Origin: Dietzia maris
Lineage (GTDB): Bacteria > Actinomycetota > Actinomycetes > Mycobacteriales > Mycobacteriaceae
Assembly: GCF_014144855.1 (NCBI RefSeq)
Contig: NZ_JAALDN010000154.1
Span: 1 to 34,659, forward strand
Direction: 5' to 3'
DNA: 34,659 nucleotides
Position numbers and translations under genes: made by a program
In this document: piece by piece, positions 24,905 through 31,861 of the stretch
How positions within the stretch are numbered: position 1 is the stretch's first letter
Layout of the letters: each line of letters starts with the position of its first letter
Notes under the pieces: model-generated
What the model was told of the DNA's origin: nothing
Database searches by the model: none
Seen by the model: the letters and a program-made list of their open reading frames with translations, nothing else

Positions 24905-25046
24905 CCCAGGCGGCCCGGGGCCAGCGGTTGCGAGAGCGCCGGACGGCGAGCAGCCTCGTCACACAACTGCGGGCGCAACCGCGGGCGTGTGAGACGTCGA
25001 CGCGATCCGCGGCCGACCGCCCGAGACACCGACGGAGAGGAGCACC

Positions 25047-25790
25047 GTGGACGCCACCGAAGTCGCCGACCGGGTCCACCGCCTGGCGCATGCCCACGTC
25101 AACTGTTATCTCGTGGAGGACGAGGACGGGGTGACCCTCGTCGACGCCGGCCTGCCGAGCATGTGGGACCTCATGACCGAGACACTCCGTCGGCTGGGCC
25201 GTGGTCCCGCCGACGTGCGGGCTCTCGTACTCACCCACGGGCACTTCGACCACGTCGGCTTCGCACGGCGCGCCCGGGTCGAGCTGGAGGTGCCGGTGCT
25301 GGTGCACCCCGCTGACGGACACCTGGCCGCGCACCCCTACAGCTACACACCCCAGCGCAACCGCTTCCTGTACCCGTTCACCCATCCCCGGTCGCTTCCC
25401 GTGCTCGGAAGGATGGCCATGGCCGGCGCTCTCACGATCAAGGGGGTCGAGGACACCGAGGAGCTACCGGTGGGTCCCGCTCTCGACGTCCCGGGTCGTC
25501 CCGTGGCGATGTTCGCCCCCGGGCACACCGGAGGACACTGCATCCTGCACCTACCCGACCGGGACACGGTCCTCAGCGGGGACGCCCTGGTCACCCTGGA
25601 CCCGTACACCGGCGCCACGGGACCGCAGATCGTCGCCTCGGCGGCCACGGCCGACACCGCCCGCGCGATGGAGTCTCTCGGCCCGGTCGCCGCCACCGGG
25701 GCCTCGACCGTCCTGCCCGGCCACGGGGACCCCTGGACCCACGGAGTCGACGCCGCGGTCGGACACGCCCGCGCCGTCGGCGAACACTGA
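25047..25790 (+). CDS. MBL-fold metallo-hydrolase
   Basis: 247 residues; start GTG 25047 follows GGAGAGGAG. The dinuclear metal site is complete: THGHFDH (63-69; His64, His66, Asp68, His69), a later GHTGGH, GDALVTLD and the final PGHGD histidine. The N-terminus VHRLAHAHVNCYLVEDEDGVTLVDAGLP is the usual opening strand pair of glyoxalase-II-like and related hydrolases. Substrate unknown: thioester, lactone or phosphodiester hydrolysis are all possible within the family. Stands alone between the permease gene and a convergent membrane-associated protein gene. Confidence 0.92.
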   Translation: MDATEVADRVHRLAHAHVNCYLVEDEDGVTLVDAGLPSMWDLMTETLRRLGRGPADVRALVLTHGHFDHVGFARRARVELEVPVLVHPADGHLAAHPYSYTPQRNRFLYPFTHPRSLPVLGRMAMAGALTIKGVEDTEELPVGPALDVPGRPVAMFAPGHTGGHCILHLPDRDTVLSGDALVTLDPYTGATGPQIVASAATADTARAMESLGPVAATGASTVLPGHGDPWTHGVDAAVGHARAVGEH

Positions 25791-25838
25791 ACCGCGCTGC
25801 GGGCCGCGGACCAGGGGATAAGCGCGCAGCCGCTGTCG

Positions 25839-26336
25839 CTAGTGGCTACGAAGTCCGCGATAGGAGGTGAGGGTGGGCCTGATGGCGCGGTCGGCGAGTG
25901 CCCCGGTGACCGCCGCGAACACCGCCTTGTGGCCGACGTCGACGGCGAGCTCACCGCGGGGCCAGGCTGCCGGCGGCGCGCCCACTCCGGTGGCGTTCTC
26001 GACGGTCTGGTCGACACTGAGGCGGACCGCGGTGTGCCAGGCGCTCGCGGACACGCCCCGGATGCCGGTGGCAGCCCAGACGCCCCGTAGTGCGCCGAGC
26101 GACGCCGCGGTGCCGAAGTGCATCAGGTGGTTCCACACCATGGGCTTGTCGCCGTCGTCGGGGGACCGTCCGAGCACGGTGAGCAGGGCGCGGGCAGGCA
26201 CATAGGAGTCCGGTCGGCGGGTGACCAGCTGCTCAGCCTTCTCGGTGACGATCATTGCCGCGCCGCCCGCGAGCCCGGCGGCGGCACCCTTGCCTGCGGC
26301 GCGGAGCAGTTCGGCTCGTCTGTTCCCTGACGTCAC
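25839..26336 (-). CDS. Uncharacterised protein with glycine-rich membrane segment
   Basis: 165 residues from GTG 26336, preceded by GAGGAGG; the open frame to 26549 has no supported earlier start. Not recognised. An amphipathic start (RAELLRAAGKGAAAGLAGGAAMIVTEKAEQL) has glycine-zipper spacing, followed by moderately hydrophobic stretches around WNHLMHFGTAASLGALRGVWAATG and HKAVFAAVTGALADRAI. These suggest a small membrane protein with three or four weak helices. The conserved-looking WNHLMHFG and WPRGELAVDVGHKAVF segments carry His and Asp residues. Divergent from the PNPOx-like gene. No function proposed. Confidence 0.7.
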   Translation of the reverse strand: MTSGNRRAELLRAAGKGAAAGLAGGAAMIVTEKAEQLVTRRPDSYVPARALLTVLGRSPDDGDKPMVWNHLMHFGTAASLGALRGVWAATGIRGVSASAWHTAVRLSVDQTVENATGVGAPPAAWPRGELAVDVGHKAVFAAVTGALADRAIRPTLTSYRGLRSH

Positions 26337-26482
26337 GACTTCCTCCTCGGGGCGGTGGGTCTGCGGGGTGGTGGCACCACCGTAGACCCGAGGAGGGGAC
26401 GCGTCCATCGAAGCGCCCCGGCGAGGTGCGGCCCGAACGCGCCGGGAGTTCCGCGGCGGACGAAGGCCCGGGATCCGAGGCG

Positions 26483-26488
26483 TACGTT
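26483..26488 (+). promoter_or_regulatory. Candidate -10 element for the PNPOx-like gene
   Basis: TACGTT about 40 bp before ATG 26528, which has its own Shine-Dalgarno AGGAAAGG. Confidence 0.35.
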
Positions 26489-26527
26489 GGACGGGGACGG
26501 AGGCCCCGACGAGGAAAGGTCCGAGAC

Positions 26528-27016
26528 ATGTCAGACGACGCCAGAACACCTGAACGCATCGTCGCCGACCTGATCGAGAAGTCCCCGATCTGCATGATCA
26601 CCACCGTCGGGGCAGACGGTCGGCTGATGGCGCGGCCCATGACCCGCCAGAACTCCGACTTCGACGGATCGATTCGGTTGCTCGCACCCCGTCACGGCGA
26701 CCTCCCGTCGGAGATCGAGACGAACCCGCAGGTCAACGTCTCAGTTCAGTCCTCGGACGGGTTCGTCTCCGTCGCCGGACGGGCGGTCGTGGACGACGAC
26801 CGTGACGCGGTGGCCGAGCACTGGAATGCCGCCGTCGGGGCGTGGTTCCCCGAGGGGCCGGAGTCCGCCACCTCGGTACTGATCCGTGCCGACTCCGCCG
26901 AGTACTGGGACTCCAGCGGCTCGCGGATCGCGCACATCGCCTCCTTCGTCCGCGCAGCGGTGTCCCGTGATGAGGGAACTCCCGACATGGGAACCAGCGG
27001 CACCGTCGAACTCTGA
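26528..27016 (+). CDS. Pyridoxamine 5'-phosphate-oxidase-like flavin-binding protein (general stress protein 26 type)
   Basis: 162 residues; start ATG 26528 follows GAGGAAAGG. The split-barrel fold is recognisable from ERIVADLIEKSPICMITTVG, GRLMARPMTRQNSDFDGSI and NPQVNVSVQSSDGFVSVAGRA, then a YWDSSGSRIAHIASFV strand near the end. This order is typical of the general stress protein 26 group, FMN- or F420-binding proteins of unclear physiological role. It is short of the C-terminal residues that true PNPOx enzymes use to bind pyridoxal phosphate. Convergent with the DUF309 gene. Confidence 0.87.
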   Translation: MSDDARTPERIVADLIEKSPICMITTVGADGRLMARPMTRQNSDFDGSIRLLAPRHGDLPSEIETNPQVNVSVQSSDGFVSVAGRAVVDDDRDAVAEHWNAAVGAWFPEGPESATSVLIRADSAEYWDSSGSRIAHIASFVRAAVSRDEGTPDMGTSGTVEL

Positions 27017-27042
27017 GTCCCGACGGTTCGGAGAGGCGGAGG

Positions 27043-27546
27043 TCAGGGGAGAGCTGACGGGACGCGAAGCCGCGGCTTCAGCTGATCCGGAGAGGGTTCG
27101 TCGCCCCGCTCGACGGTGGCGATGAGTGCGTCAGCGTGGGAAACCAATCCGGTCGCATGGATCCCGTGAGGCGCGGGGCCGCTGTCGTGGCCGATACGTT
27201 CGGCGGCACGGGCGAGCAGCGACAATGCCCCCCTGGTGTTGCCGCGCTGGATATGGGTGATGCCGACTGCCAGCTGGGCCAGGCCCTGCCAGAGCATGCG
27301 CTCGTCGTCGGGACTGGCCTTCCAGGCGCCCTCGAGAACTTCGTGGGCATTGAACGCGAGGCCGCGGTCCAGCAGTTCCTGTGCCCATTCCAGCGATCGG
27401 GCGGGGGGCAGATCGAGATCCTCGGGGATACGCTCGACGCCGACGCTGCCGATCGGCAACGGCCGACCGAGTTCATCGCGTGGGCGCGAATTGCGCGCGC
27501 GGCCGTCTTCGTCGCGATCGCGGTCCATGCCGGGTGGGGTGCGCAT
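27043..27546 (-). CDS. DUF309 family protein
   Basis: 167 residues from ATG 27546; ATG 27528 (the second Met) is a possible alternative and neither has a good ribosome binding site. The first 45 residues are charged and probably disordered (DRDRDEDGRARNSRPRDEL). The DUF309 helical core follows: AQELLDRGLAFNAHEVLEGAWK with the conserved HExLE, then MLWQGLAQLAVGITHIQRGN and GALSLLARAAERI. Function is unknown; the HExLE helix and paired helices resemble a small ligand-binding bundle. Divergent from the alpha/beta hydrolase gene. Confidence 0.88.
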   Translation of the reverse strand: MRTPPGMDRDRDEDGRARNSRPRDELGRPLPIGSVGVERIPEDLDLPPARSLEWAQELLDRGLAFNAHEVLEGAWKASPDDERMLWQGLAQLAVGITHIQRGNTRGALSLLARAAERIGHDSGPAPHGIHATGLVSHADALIATVERGDEPSPDQLKPRLRVPSALP

Positions 27547-27641
27547 GGCGCCATCGTCCCATCTGGTGACGGCGGTCGGCCACCTCGGACACGGGCCCCG
27601 ATCGTGACACGTCGCGCGCGCCCTTTCCTCCGCGCGCTTCG

Positions 27642-27647
27642 TAGGCT
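27642..27647 (+). promoter_or_regulatory. -10 hexamer of a probable leaderless promoter (alpha/beta hydrolase)
   Basis: TAGGCT, 6 nt before ATG 27654, with no Shine-Dalgarno sequence. Confidence 0.4.
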
Positions 27648-27653
27648 TGTCCC

Positions 27654-28436
27654 ATGACGTTGCATCATGTTCGACGCGGGCAAGGTAGCCCTCTACTTCT
27701 CGTGCACGGACTCGGCGCGGGGTGGCGATCGTGGGAACCCATCATCGACGATCTGGCAGCGCGTCGCGAGGTCATCGCGGTCGACCTGCCGGGTTTCGGC
27801 GAGTCCCCACCGCTGGAGGGTGAGGTGTCCATAGCGGCGCTGGCTGACGCCGTCGCCCGGTTCATCGAGGAGTCGGGTCTGGACGGGGTGTCCACGGCCG
27901 GACAGTCGATGGGTGGGCGGATCGTTCTCGAGCTGGCCCGGCGCGGCGTCGGTGGCGACACCGTGGCGCTGGACCCCGGCGGATTCTGGAGTGATCGCGA
28001 GCTGGCGATCTTCAGCGCCACCCTGCGGCCGTCGATCGCCCTGGTCAGCGCTGTGCGCGGAGCGCTCCCGGGACTCCTGGGCAATCCGATGAGTCGGACC
28101 GTCTTGCTGGCGCAGTTGTCGGCGCGGCCATGGGCGCTGTCGGCACAGACCGTGCTGCCTGACGTGGCCGGGCTGGCGGACGCACCGGCGACGGGCCCGG
28201 CGATGGACGCGCTCACGAAGGGCCCCCCGCAGCAGGGTGCCCCCGCGGGCACGGTCCCGGGACGGGTCACCATCGGGTGGGGGCGTCGCGATCTGGTGAC
28301 ACTCCCGGCCCAGGCCCGGCGAGCCGCCCGCGCGTTCCCCGACGCGACACTGCACTGGTTCGATAGGTGCGGTCACTTCCCGCAATGGGACGCGCCCCGG
28401 GAAGCGGCTCGGCTCATCCTGGACCGGACCAGCTGA
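27654..28436 (+). CDS. Alpha/beta-fold hydrolase
   Basis: 260 residues. Oxyanion-side LLLVHGLGAGWRSWEP (His18-Gly19), nucleophile elbow GQSMGG with Ser85, probable acid Asp213 (WGRRDLVT) and catalytic His241 (RCGHFPQWD) form a complete triad. Size and motif order fit esterases, C-C bond hydrolases or haloperoxidase-like enzymes of this fold; the substrate cannot be told. The region between strand 6 and the acid (about 110-185), which forms the lid, is rich in Leu, Ala and Pro. Stands alone. Confidence 0.92.
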   Translation: MTLHHVRRGQGSPLLLVHGLGAGWRSWEPIIDDLAARREVIAVDLPGFGESPPLEGEVSIAALADAVARFIEESGLDGVSTAGQSMGGRIVLELARRGVGGDTVALDPGGFWSDRELAIFSATLRPSIALVSAVRGALPGLLGNPMSRTVLLAQLSARPWALSAQTVLPDVAGLADAPATGPAMDALTKGPPQQGAPAGTVPGRVTIGWGRRDLVTLPAQARRAARAFPDATLHWFDRCGHFPQWDAPREAARLILDRTS

Positions 28437-28648
28437 CCCGGCGCATACCGCCGTCGTGGCGTCATGACCACCATGGGCGGTTGCGCCCGCACGATGCTCT
28501 GCCACCATGGGCTGATGATCCGTCACACCCGCGACCGGGGGAGACCGCCATCAACGTGGTGGAGTAGCCCACCGCGTGGCGAGGGCGGAGAAGCCCGGGA
28601 GCCGGACAGCCGGGCCGGACGATGAAACACCTCGCGTCCGCCACTGCA

Positions 28649-28708
28649 CTGAGTTCGGCTGCATTGAGTTCGGCTGCACTGAGTTCCGCTGCGCTGAGTT
28701 CGGTGCTG
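28649..28708. repeat. 15-bp minisatellite, about four units
   Basis: Unit CTGAGTTCGGCTGCA at 28649-28663, 28664-28678 (first base T), 28679-28693 (two changes) and a degraded copy at 28694-28708. The period keeps the frame: read with the following gene it gives LSSAA repeats, in another plus frame xEFGC repeats, and on the minus strand AELSA repeats. Confidence 0.9.
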
Positions 28709-28711
28709 AGA

Positions 28712-29170
28712 ATGCGAAGTACGTTCCGCCGAGGGATGTGGACGACCGAACTGCGGATGCACGTGGATGCGGAGACGGTGTGGTCAGTCATCACCGATGT
28801 GCAGACCTGGCCGCGATGGGGGCCCACCGTCTCGGGGGCGCGGATCGACGGTGACTCCGGCTTGAGGGCCGGTACGCGAGGGACTGTCAGGACCGCGGTG
28901 GGGCTGTCCCTGCCCTTCGAGATCACCGAGTTCGTGGAGGGGCGGCTCTGGGCGTGGAAGGTGGCAGGAGTGAGCGCTACCCGGCACGAGGTGATCGAGG
29001 TACCGGGTGGTTGTGTCCTCAGCTTCGGTGCTCCGGTCTGGGCGGCGGGATATCTGCCGGTGCTGGCGATCGCACTGCCGCGCATCGAACGGATCTCAGT
29101 CGAACGAGCGCACCTTGAGGGGTCGGCGTCGGAGGGGGCGTGGATCGCGGACCAGGACGGTGGCATGTGA
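28712..29170 (+). CDS. SRPBCC-family (START-like) protein
   Basis: 152 residues from ATG 28712. Alternatives are ATG 28736 (MWTTELRMHVDA) or ATG 28622, which would put four LSSAA repeats from the minisatellite at the N-terminus. The core is an SRPBCC domain: LRMHVDAETVWSVITDVQTWPRWGP, RAGTRGTVRTAVGLSLPFEITEF, LWAWKVAGVSATRHEVIEV. This fold binds a hydrophobic ligand in an internal pocket; polyketide cyclases and toxin antitoxins such as RatA also use it. No catalytic pattern stands out. The C-terminus is less conserved and acidic. The boundary of lower-GC DNA lies just downstream. Confidence 0.72.
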   Translation: MRSTFRRGMWTTELRMHVDAETVWSVITDVQTWPRWGPTVSGARIDGDSGLRAGTRGTVRTAVGLSLPFEITEFVEGRLWAWKVAGVSATRHEVIEVPGGCVLSFGAPVWAAGYLPVLAIALPRIERISVERAHLEGSASEGAWIADQDGGM

Positions 29171-29310
29171 CCATCGCGCCGATGGGGATGGGACAGCGAG
29201 ATTCTTGATGGGAAAGTGCGTTATCCGATTCTTCGGAGATCATGGGCTGCGGAACCCGTCGTCCCGGAGCGCCCGTCGCTGCTCGCGGAGTATCTGTTGG
29301 CGTTGTGTAG

Positions 29311-29820
29311 CTAGTTGCCGTGGCCGTTGAGGTTATTGAGGATTTCTTCAGTGGCCGCGCCCGGTGGTATGGCGACCATCATTTGATCGCCTCGCAGTTC
29401 GCCTTGCACTCGGACAGCGGAGACAATCTCATCGCCGACCTTCATGACGAGTCGAGTTTGGTCTCCAGCCTGGGAAGCCTCGTTCGTCAATTTGCGAGCC
29501 ACAGTTGCTCCGTCATTGTCGAGTGTCACGTTGATCATGTCGAACTCTCCAGAAGACGGTGCACTGCTGGCGGAGTCGACGCCTATGCGCTCAAACGCCG
29601 CGGGGGCGACGAGGATGTGTTCGTCATTGAGAGGGATGCACTGTGGGTCTGACCCGGGGGCGCATGTCTGGGAGATAGCTAGTTCTAATGTGCCCGAAGC
29701 CGCGGTCGCCGCCTCGTTCGCGGCCGGTGGTGCAGATGTTGGTTGCTCCCCGTCCGTGCCTTCGGGTGAACAGGCGGTTAGCGCCGCTAGGAGCGTGATG
29801 ACGAGGGCGTGCTTTTTCAT
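29311..29820 (-). CDS. Lipoprotein with a SecDF-P1-head-like domain
   Basis: 169 residues from ATG 29820. MKKHALVITLLAALTAC is a lipoprotein signal peptide with lipobox LTAC and lipidated Cys17; a longer GTG start at 29856 would spoil the signal peptide. After a Ser/Ala/Thr/Pro linker (about 20-45), two cysteines (TCAPGSDPQC) likely form a disulfide. The C-terminal part, FDMINVTLDNDGATVARKL then TRLVMKVGDEIVSAVRVQGE and ending AATEEILNNL, follows the pattern of the SecDF P1 head (substrate-capturing) domain, where a VTLD..GA strand is followed by a DGxVISAPxV strand. The likeness is from reading only. Base composition is less GC-rich than flanking genes, consistent with transfer. Confidence 0.7.
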   Translation of the reverse strand: MKKHALVITLLAALTACSPEGTDGEQPTSAPPAANEAATAASGTLELAISQTCAPGSDPQCIPLNDEHILVAPAAFERIGVDSASSAPSSGEFDMINVTLDNDGATVARKLTNEASQAGDQTRLVMKVGDEIVSAVRVQGELRGDQMMVAIPPGAATEEILNNLNGHGN

Positions 29821-29978
29821 GAGGCGAGTCCGGGCATCTTCCTGCTGGTGGGGCACTGCTTACGGAGGCTGATCCTTCTTGGGCACCCTACTGATGTGCA
29901 GGGTCGGGAGGGGCCATTCACGGCGTTCACGATCGTTGCTGTTCGTGAGTCGAACTGTGCTGTCGCAGCCCTCGATGA

Positions 29979-30239
29979 TCAGGGCTGTTGGTGCTTCAGG
30001 GCGATGTAGTCAGCCATAGGCGCTCCGGAGCGTGCTGCGTGCTGGGCGATGATGCCGGGGCTGTAGCCGAGGAGGTCGATCAGGCTGCGGGCGTCGAGTT
30101 CTTGACTCAGGTCGCGAAGAGTGGCGTTGCGGGCCCGAAGAGCGTCGATTCCGAGAACTTTGAGGCGTTTGGAAAGTGTCCCTGGATGGAGGTGTTGACC
30201 TGCGGTTCGACCGGGGAAAAGCCACGGTGTATCGGCGTT
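29979..30239 (-). pseudogene. Displaced C-terminal frame of the zinc-ribbon recombinase-like gene
   Basis: In the frame one base forward, the sequence reads NADTPWLFPGRTAGQHLHPG, then LSKRLKVLGIDALRARNATL, RDLSQELDARSLIDLLGY and SPGIIAQHAARSGAPMADYI, ending ALKHQQP at TGA (29979-29981). This is the expected recombinase C-terminal fold, with LLGY where active recombinases have LGH and His where the nucleophilic Tyr would be. Removing one base of the GGG run 30240-30242 joins both frames into one protein of about 515 residues. A 7-bp hairpin CAGCCCT / AGGGCTG (29966-29987) spans the repaired stop. Confidence 0.75.
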
Positions 30240-31527
30240 GGGTGTTCTGGTTTCCGGGGTTGGAGAGCTGGTTCCAGAACAGTTCGGTGAGGGCTTCGGG
30301 GACTTGCGCGGCGTGGGTGCCGAGTGTGATGCGCATTCCTTCGGGAGCGGCGATGAGGCGGTCTCGGCGCAGCATGACGATCTTGTTCAAGGGGTGGGCC
30401 CAGAGCAGGAGGATGAGTCCGGCGACGCGGGTGGCCGGGATGACGTTGCGGTGCTCGAGGCAGTTCCGAACGAGCTGGATACGCTCGGTCTGGGTGATCA
30501 TGGGCGTGGTCTGGGCCTTACGAAACGGCACATCAAGTGTCCCTTTGGGGTGCCCTTGCTGGTTATTGAGCCATCGGGCGAAGTTGCGGATGTGTTTGCG
30601 CGTACTGGGGCCGTCGCTGAGGTAGTCGTCGATGTGGTGCTGGCGCATCTCGCCTGCCGGTACGTGATGATGTTTGTGCAGCCAGATCAGGAATTTCCCG
30701 GCCTGGGTGATCTCCTGCTTCGCGGCGTGGATGACGGTCTCGAGGTTGGTGCCGGGGTCTGTGGCTTTGGCGCGGATGCGGTTGAGGTGCTGCCAAGTTG
30801 CGTAGCGTTCAATGAGCTGGCTGGTGCCGTCGTCGGGAAGGTCGGCGATTCTGGTGGCAAGCCATTGTTCGAAACGCACGAGAGTCTCGTTGCCGCGTTC
30901 GGGGATCATGCGGTGGTGGGTGAGCAGGGCACGCAGGTGATCGACGGCTCTGGAGTCAGGAAGCTGGTCAAAGGCGTCGTGGGTCAGTGGAAGTTCGCGT
31001 TCACCGATCGCCTCCAGGAGGGCTCTGGCCTTGCTTCCGCGCATGTAGGTGTAGATGCTCTCTGGCCGTTCGCTGCTGGTGAGCAGGCCGATGAGGCGGT
31101 GGAGCCGGAGGTCGTCGCCGGGTTTGAGAACCGCGTCGAGGTCGTCGTGCAGGGCGCAACGGATGCAAAGGCCGGCGCGAAACCGTTCGGCTTCGCGGTG
31201 GCAGCGGGTGCAGGTCAGGGCGGTGGTGATGCGGGCGCAGTCACGGCATATGGGCTGATTGTCGGGGGAGCGGCCGGGGAGCATGCGGTGCTCGGCGCAG
31301 TCTGGGCAGGTGCCGTAAGTGTGGGTGGCTTCGGTGAAGCAGCGTCCGCAGATAGCTCCGTCGGGCCAGTGGAGGCGAATCTTGGCGACCTGCTGGTGGC
31401 AGCGGTCGCATCGGTGGTCCCCGGTCGAGCGGGGGCGGCCACGTTTGTGCTGTTCGGCGAGGCCGGTCACGGTGGGTGGCCGTGCGGATCCGTTGCCGCC
31501 GGTGGCGGGCCTACCGGTGTGGGCCAT
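30010..31527 (-). CDS. Zinc-ribbon, recombinase-like protein, frameshifted near its C-terminus
   Basis: The frame as it stands is 505 residues. Residues 40-124 hold six CxxC pairs (40/43, 60/63, 74/77, 94/97, 106/109, 121/124), enough for three zinc ribbons. The following helical part (about 130-420) includes GKFLIWLHKHHHVPAGEMRQHHIDDYL and HIRNFARWLNN, like a tyrosine-recombinase core-binding domain, then ATRVAGLILLLWAHPLNKIVMLRRDRL, where a recombinase would have GLRxxEL. After NPGNQNT the frame turns into low-complexity Arg/Ser/Pro text. The conserved ending lies in the neighbouring frame, implying one extra base at about 30240-30242. Start ATG 31527 overlaps the HTH gene by 17 bp. Third gene of the integrase-HTH module. 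Probably inactivated or altered. Confidence 0.75.
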   Translation of the reverse strand: MAHTGRPATGGNGSARPPTVTGLAEQHKRGRPRSTGDHRCDRCHQQVAKIRLHWPDGAICGRCFTEATHTYGTCPDCAEHRMLPGRSPDNQPICRDCARITTALTCTRCHREAERFRAGLCIRCALHDDLDAVLKPGDDLRLHRLIGLLTSSERPESIYTYMRGSKARALLEAIGERELPLTHDAFDQLPDSRAVDHLRALLTHHRMIPERGNETLVRFEQWLATRIADLPDDGTSQLIERYATWQHLNRIRAKATDPGTNLETVIHAAKQEITQAGKFLIWLHKHHHVPAGEMRQHHIDDYLSDGPSTRKHIRNFARWLNNQQGHPKGTLDVPFRKAQTTPMITQTERIQLVRNCLEHRNVIPATRVAGLILLLWAHPLNKIVMLRRDRLIAAPEGMRITLGTHAAQVPEALTELFWNQLSNPGNQNTQRRYTVAFPRSNRRSTPPSRDTFQTPQSSRNRRSSGPQRHSSRPESRTRRPQPDRPPRLQPRHHRPARSTLRSAYG

Positions 31528-31861
31528 CGTCGTCGAGGATGCGGGCGCGGACGGGCCGGAAATCGCGCAGGTCGGCGATGTCGTCGCCGGATGCGGCCTG
31601 TTGTTGGCGGCGGGTTCGGGCGTCGGCGGCGGTGTAGGTGATCAGGTCGTTGGGTGTGACATCGAGGGCGTCGCAGAGAGCGACGAGCACCTTGAAGGAA
31701 ATGCGCTCGGGTTCCTGGGCGACGATGCGCCAGACGGCGTTGGGCGTCAGGGTGATGCCGCGTTCGTGCAGGAGCTCGGCGAGGTCTTTGGCGGTGTGCA
31801 CGCCGCGACGTGCCATGATCTCGGGGACCCGCCAGGTGTAGCTGATGTCGCGTTTACTCAT
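31511..31861 (-). CDS. Small XRE-family helix-turn-helix protein
   Basis: 116 residues. The Cro/C1-type HTH is in TAKDLAELLHERGITLTPNA and VWRIVAQEPERISFKVLVAL, followed by CDALDVTPNDLITYTAA (about residues 23-78). A charged, probably flexible C-terminus follows (ARTRRQQQAASGDDIADLRD). ATG 31861 overlaps the integrase stop as ATGA (4 nt), and its own end overlaps the zinc-ribbon gene start by 17 nt, so the three genes form one translationally coupled unit. It may control the module or act as a recombination directionality factor or accessory DNA-binding subunit; both are inference. Confidence 0.88.
   Translation of the reverse strand: MSKRDISYTWRVPEIMARRGVHTAKDLAELLHERGITLTPNAVWRIVAQEPERISFKVLVALCDALDVTPNDLITYTAADARTRRQQQAASGDDIADLRDFRPVRARILDDDGPHR

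Noticed and set aside
28649-28708. CRISPR array
   Set aside because: Units are 15 bp and directly adjacent, without spacers.
29214-29240. Degenerate second copy of the dif right half (TTATCCGATTCTTCGGAG) as the far end of the element
   Set aside because: Only about 11 of 18 positions agree with TTATCGGCACTTCGGGAG, with no centre or XerD arm; not better than chance at this level.
30236-30245. Programmed +1 frameshift in the zinc-ribbon gene
   Set aside because: ACC CAA is not a recognised shift site, there is no rare codon or stop at the shift point, and no stimulator is visible; a simple one-base insertion is the better reading.
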